In this document: positions 62,635 to 64,000 of the stretch, piece by piece
Numbering within the stretch: the stretch's first letter is position 1
Layout of the letters: the number at the start of each line of letters is the position of its first letter
Assembly: GCA_920105805.1 (NCBI GenBank)
Contig: CAKKTI010000040.1
Coordinates: forward strand, 24,460-88,459
Direction: 5' to 3'
Length of the DNA: 64,000 nt
From: Condylostoma magnum
Taxonomy: Eukaryota; Ciliophora; Heterotrichea; Heterotrichida; Condylostomatidae
Position numbers and translations under genes: made by a program
The notes under the pieces: model-generated
Databases searched by the model: none
Seen by the model: only the letters and a program-made list of their open reading frames with translations
What the model was told of the DNA's origin: nothing

Positions 62635-64000
62635 TTTTAGTATAACTACTCTTTCTTGGCATTACAAACAACAGATCACTCGTTCTGTTAATAAGCATTT
62701 ACCCTAACTCATCTAAACTGTTTTCTAACCTCTTCTACATACAGGTGCAAGGCAGAAGCTGTTTAGCCTCCTGATGGTAGTATAAAGTTACACAGTGGTG
62801 GTAAATCTTGTTCTAGTTGATCTATCCAGTTTTCTAGCTAATTTATGTGTTTTTAGTAGAATTAAACTCCATTTAGTTGGAAGATATTATACACTAGTAG
62901 TCTGCACTGTAGGAATTGAAGTATCTCGTTGGGGTCTTAGTGGTTGGAGTAAGATAATTCCTAAGTTACTAGTCCTAAAGATTATTCGTGTTGCCCAAAA
63001 CGTCAAATATTGGGTCGGATTTTTAATGGTATTCACTTGAAAATAAGGAGAAGGAAACCTTGTCAACTGTTTTTGTGCATATTTTTAACTTGTAGGGAAG
63101 TTTTAGGAAATCATTTTATAATTTGGTAAGAAATATTAGAAGTCTATAAAAAATTATGTGACTTATCAGCTTTATAAATATTGTAAATATTACTGATACT
63201 AGTTTTTAAAGGATAACATTTCTTAACTAACTAAAATTCCTTAAAAATGTAGCTGCAGTTAATAAAGGAATTACTACTGTGCTTTGAATAAGTCCTACTA
63301 TCATTTAGAAATAATAAACATACATCATTTAACAATGCATTTCCTCAATATTAGTGAAAAACAACAGAAATGCTGAAACAAACACTATTATAACAGTAGT
63401 AAATCTTGCTTTGGTGATTCTTTATTTTATCATGTATTTGCATATTGAGTTCATTACTGCGATTTATAAAGGAATTATAGAAATGGTTGGTAGAATTAGT
63501 TGTCTTATATTATCAGTAGATAAGACTTCAAATGATAAATCGTATTAAGCATATAATATTCAGTCACCTTAAACAAGTGGCATTGAGATGATCTGGATTC
63601 AGACACTTGATAAAATCATAAAGATTAAATGAATACTTGGCAATCTGTAGATGGCTGTTAAGATTTTAAAGGTTTTTTAAGGTGATGGTTAATCGTTAAT
63701 TTGTGATATGCTTAACAAATCTTATCTGAAGAGTATATACACTATTAATCCAAACCAAGATGTAATTAAAAATGACAAAATACAAAGATACACCTAAAAG
63801 GCTATAGTACAAACTTAATCAGGCATTATTTCTTTCTCATTTGTTGAATTCGTAAATATAGGTTTAATCCAATCTCCTTTTAGTACTATTCCAGTATTGG
63901 TATTTGATCTTATTATTATATTGTCATTTTCCATCTTGATAATCTCACATTTGCTGGTAGGACTTATTGCAACACATACAAAAGATTCTGCATTATATTT
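62635..64000. other. Region with weak coding traces only
   Basis: Around 62700-63010 the minus strand has higher GC. It has short stretches such as KTPTRYF, then in another frame YLPTKWSLILLKTHKLARKL, vaguely like histone H3 (KKPHRY, YQKSTELLIRKLP). A related stretch lies near 63360-63420. The plus-strand frames here (62795-63040, 63354-63548) show no family features. Nothing is confidently annotated. Confidence 0.3.

Noticed and set aside
62795-63548. Plus-strand frames at 62795-63040 and 63354-63548
   Set aside because: No motif, family or context; probably chance frames in AT-rich DNA or antisense to remnants.

Overview
The window is AT-rich nuclear DNA from a ciliate that reads UAA and UAG as glutamine and UGA as tryptophan, and uses all three as stops. 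The clearest proof is the Rab-type GTPase at 24181-24780: its invariant WDTAGQE motif is spelled with TGA for Trp and TAA for Gln, and the same gene ends in TGA right after a Lys-Lys-Cys-Cys prenylation tail. Other genes end at TAG or TAA with no nearby TGA. This matches the Condylostoma (heterotrich) code, NCBI table 28, better than the karyorelict code (table 27), where UAR is never a stop. Because no codon is an unambiguous stop, gene ends below were set by homology, tandem stop-type codons and spacing. An uninterrupted frame alone is not evidence that a gene is intact.

Region 1 (1-33.8 kb) is gene-dense, with very short gaps. In order it holds: the 3' end of a surface-type protein, an LRR/EF-hand protein, a small membrane protein, a second LRR protein, an MFS transporter, a SAM methyltransferase, a PZP/PHD chromatin protein, NDUFV2 of complex I, katanin p60-like KATNAL2, a NOT4-like RRM/CCCH protein with one short intron, a pyrimidine 5'-nucleotidase, an aromatic amino acid hydroxylase, a CDPK, a chagasin-type cysteine protease inhibitor, an EF-hand protein, a zinc-finger coiled-coil protein, a TTLL polyglutamylase, a jacalin-like protein, a Rab GTPase, two tandem MaoC-type hydratases, ribosomal protein S23, a 2OG-Fe(II) oxygenase, a USP deubiquitinase with a MYND finger, and a cyclic-nucleotide-binding protein. 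Several fit ciliary life (katanin, TTLL, CDPK, cNMP-binding). Four encode N-termini that look myristoylated and palmitoylated (Met-Gly plus Cys).

Region 2 (34.3-61.5 kb) is entirely different. It is a cluster of eleven apparently in-frame paralogues, ten on the minus strand and one inverted at the right end, plus several decayed copies. Each encodes a helical N-terminal domain of about 210 residues that I do not recognise, followed by near-identical WD40 repeats, seven in eight of the nine full-length copies I tallied as complete propellers and fewer in two short members. Repeats are almost identical in DNA but differ sharply at the residue before the conserved Asp and at the start of strand a, the top-face contact sites of WD40 propellers. 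This looks like a recently amplified, diversifying recognition family. The long spacers (0.7-2 kb) share duplicated blocks and hold relics of other genes, such as centrin and cNMP-binding fragments.

Region 3 (61.5-64 kb) is AT-rich with no confident gene; it has possible histone-like remnants.
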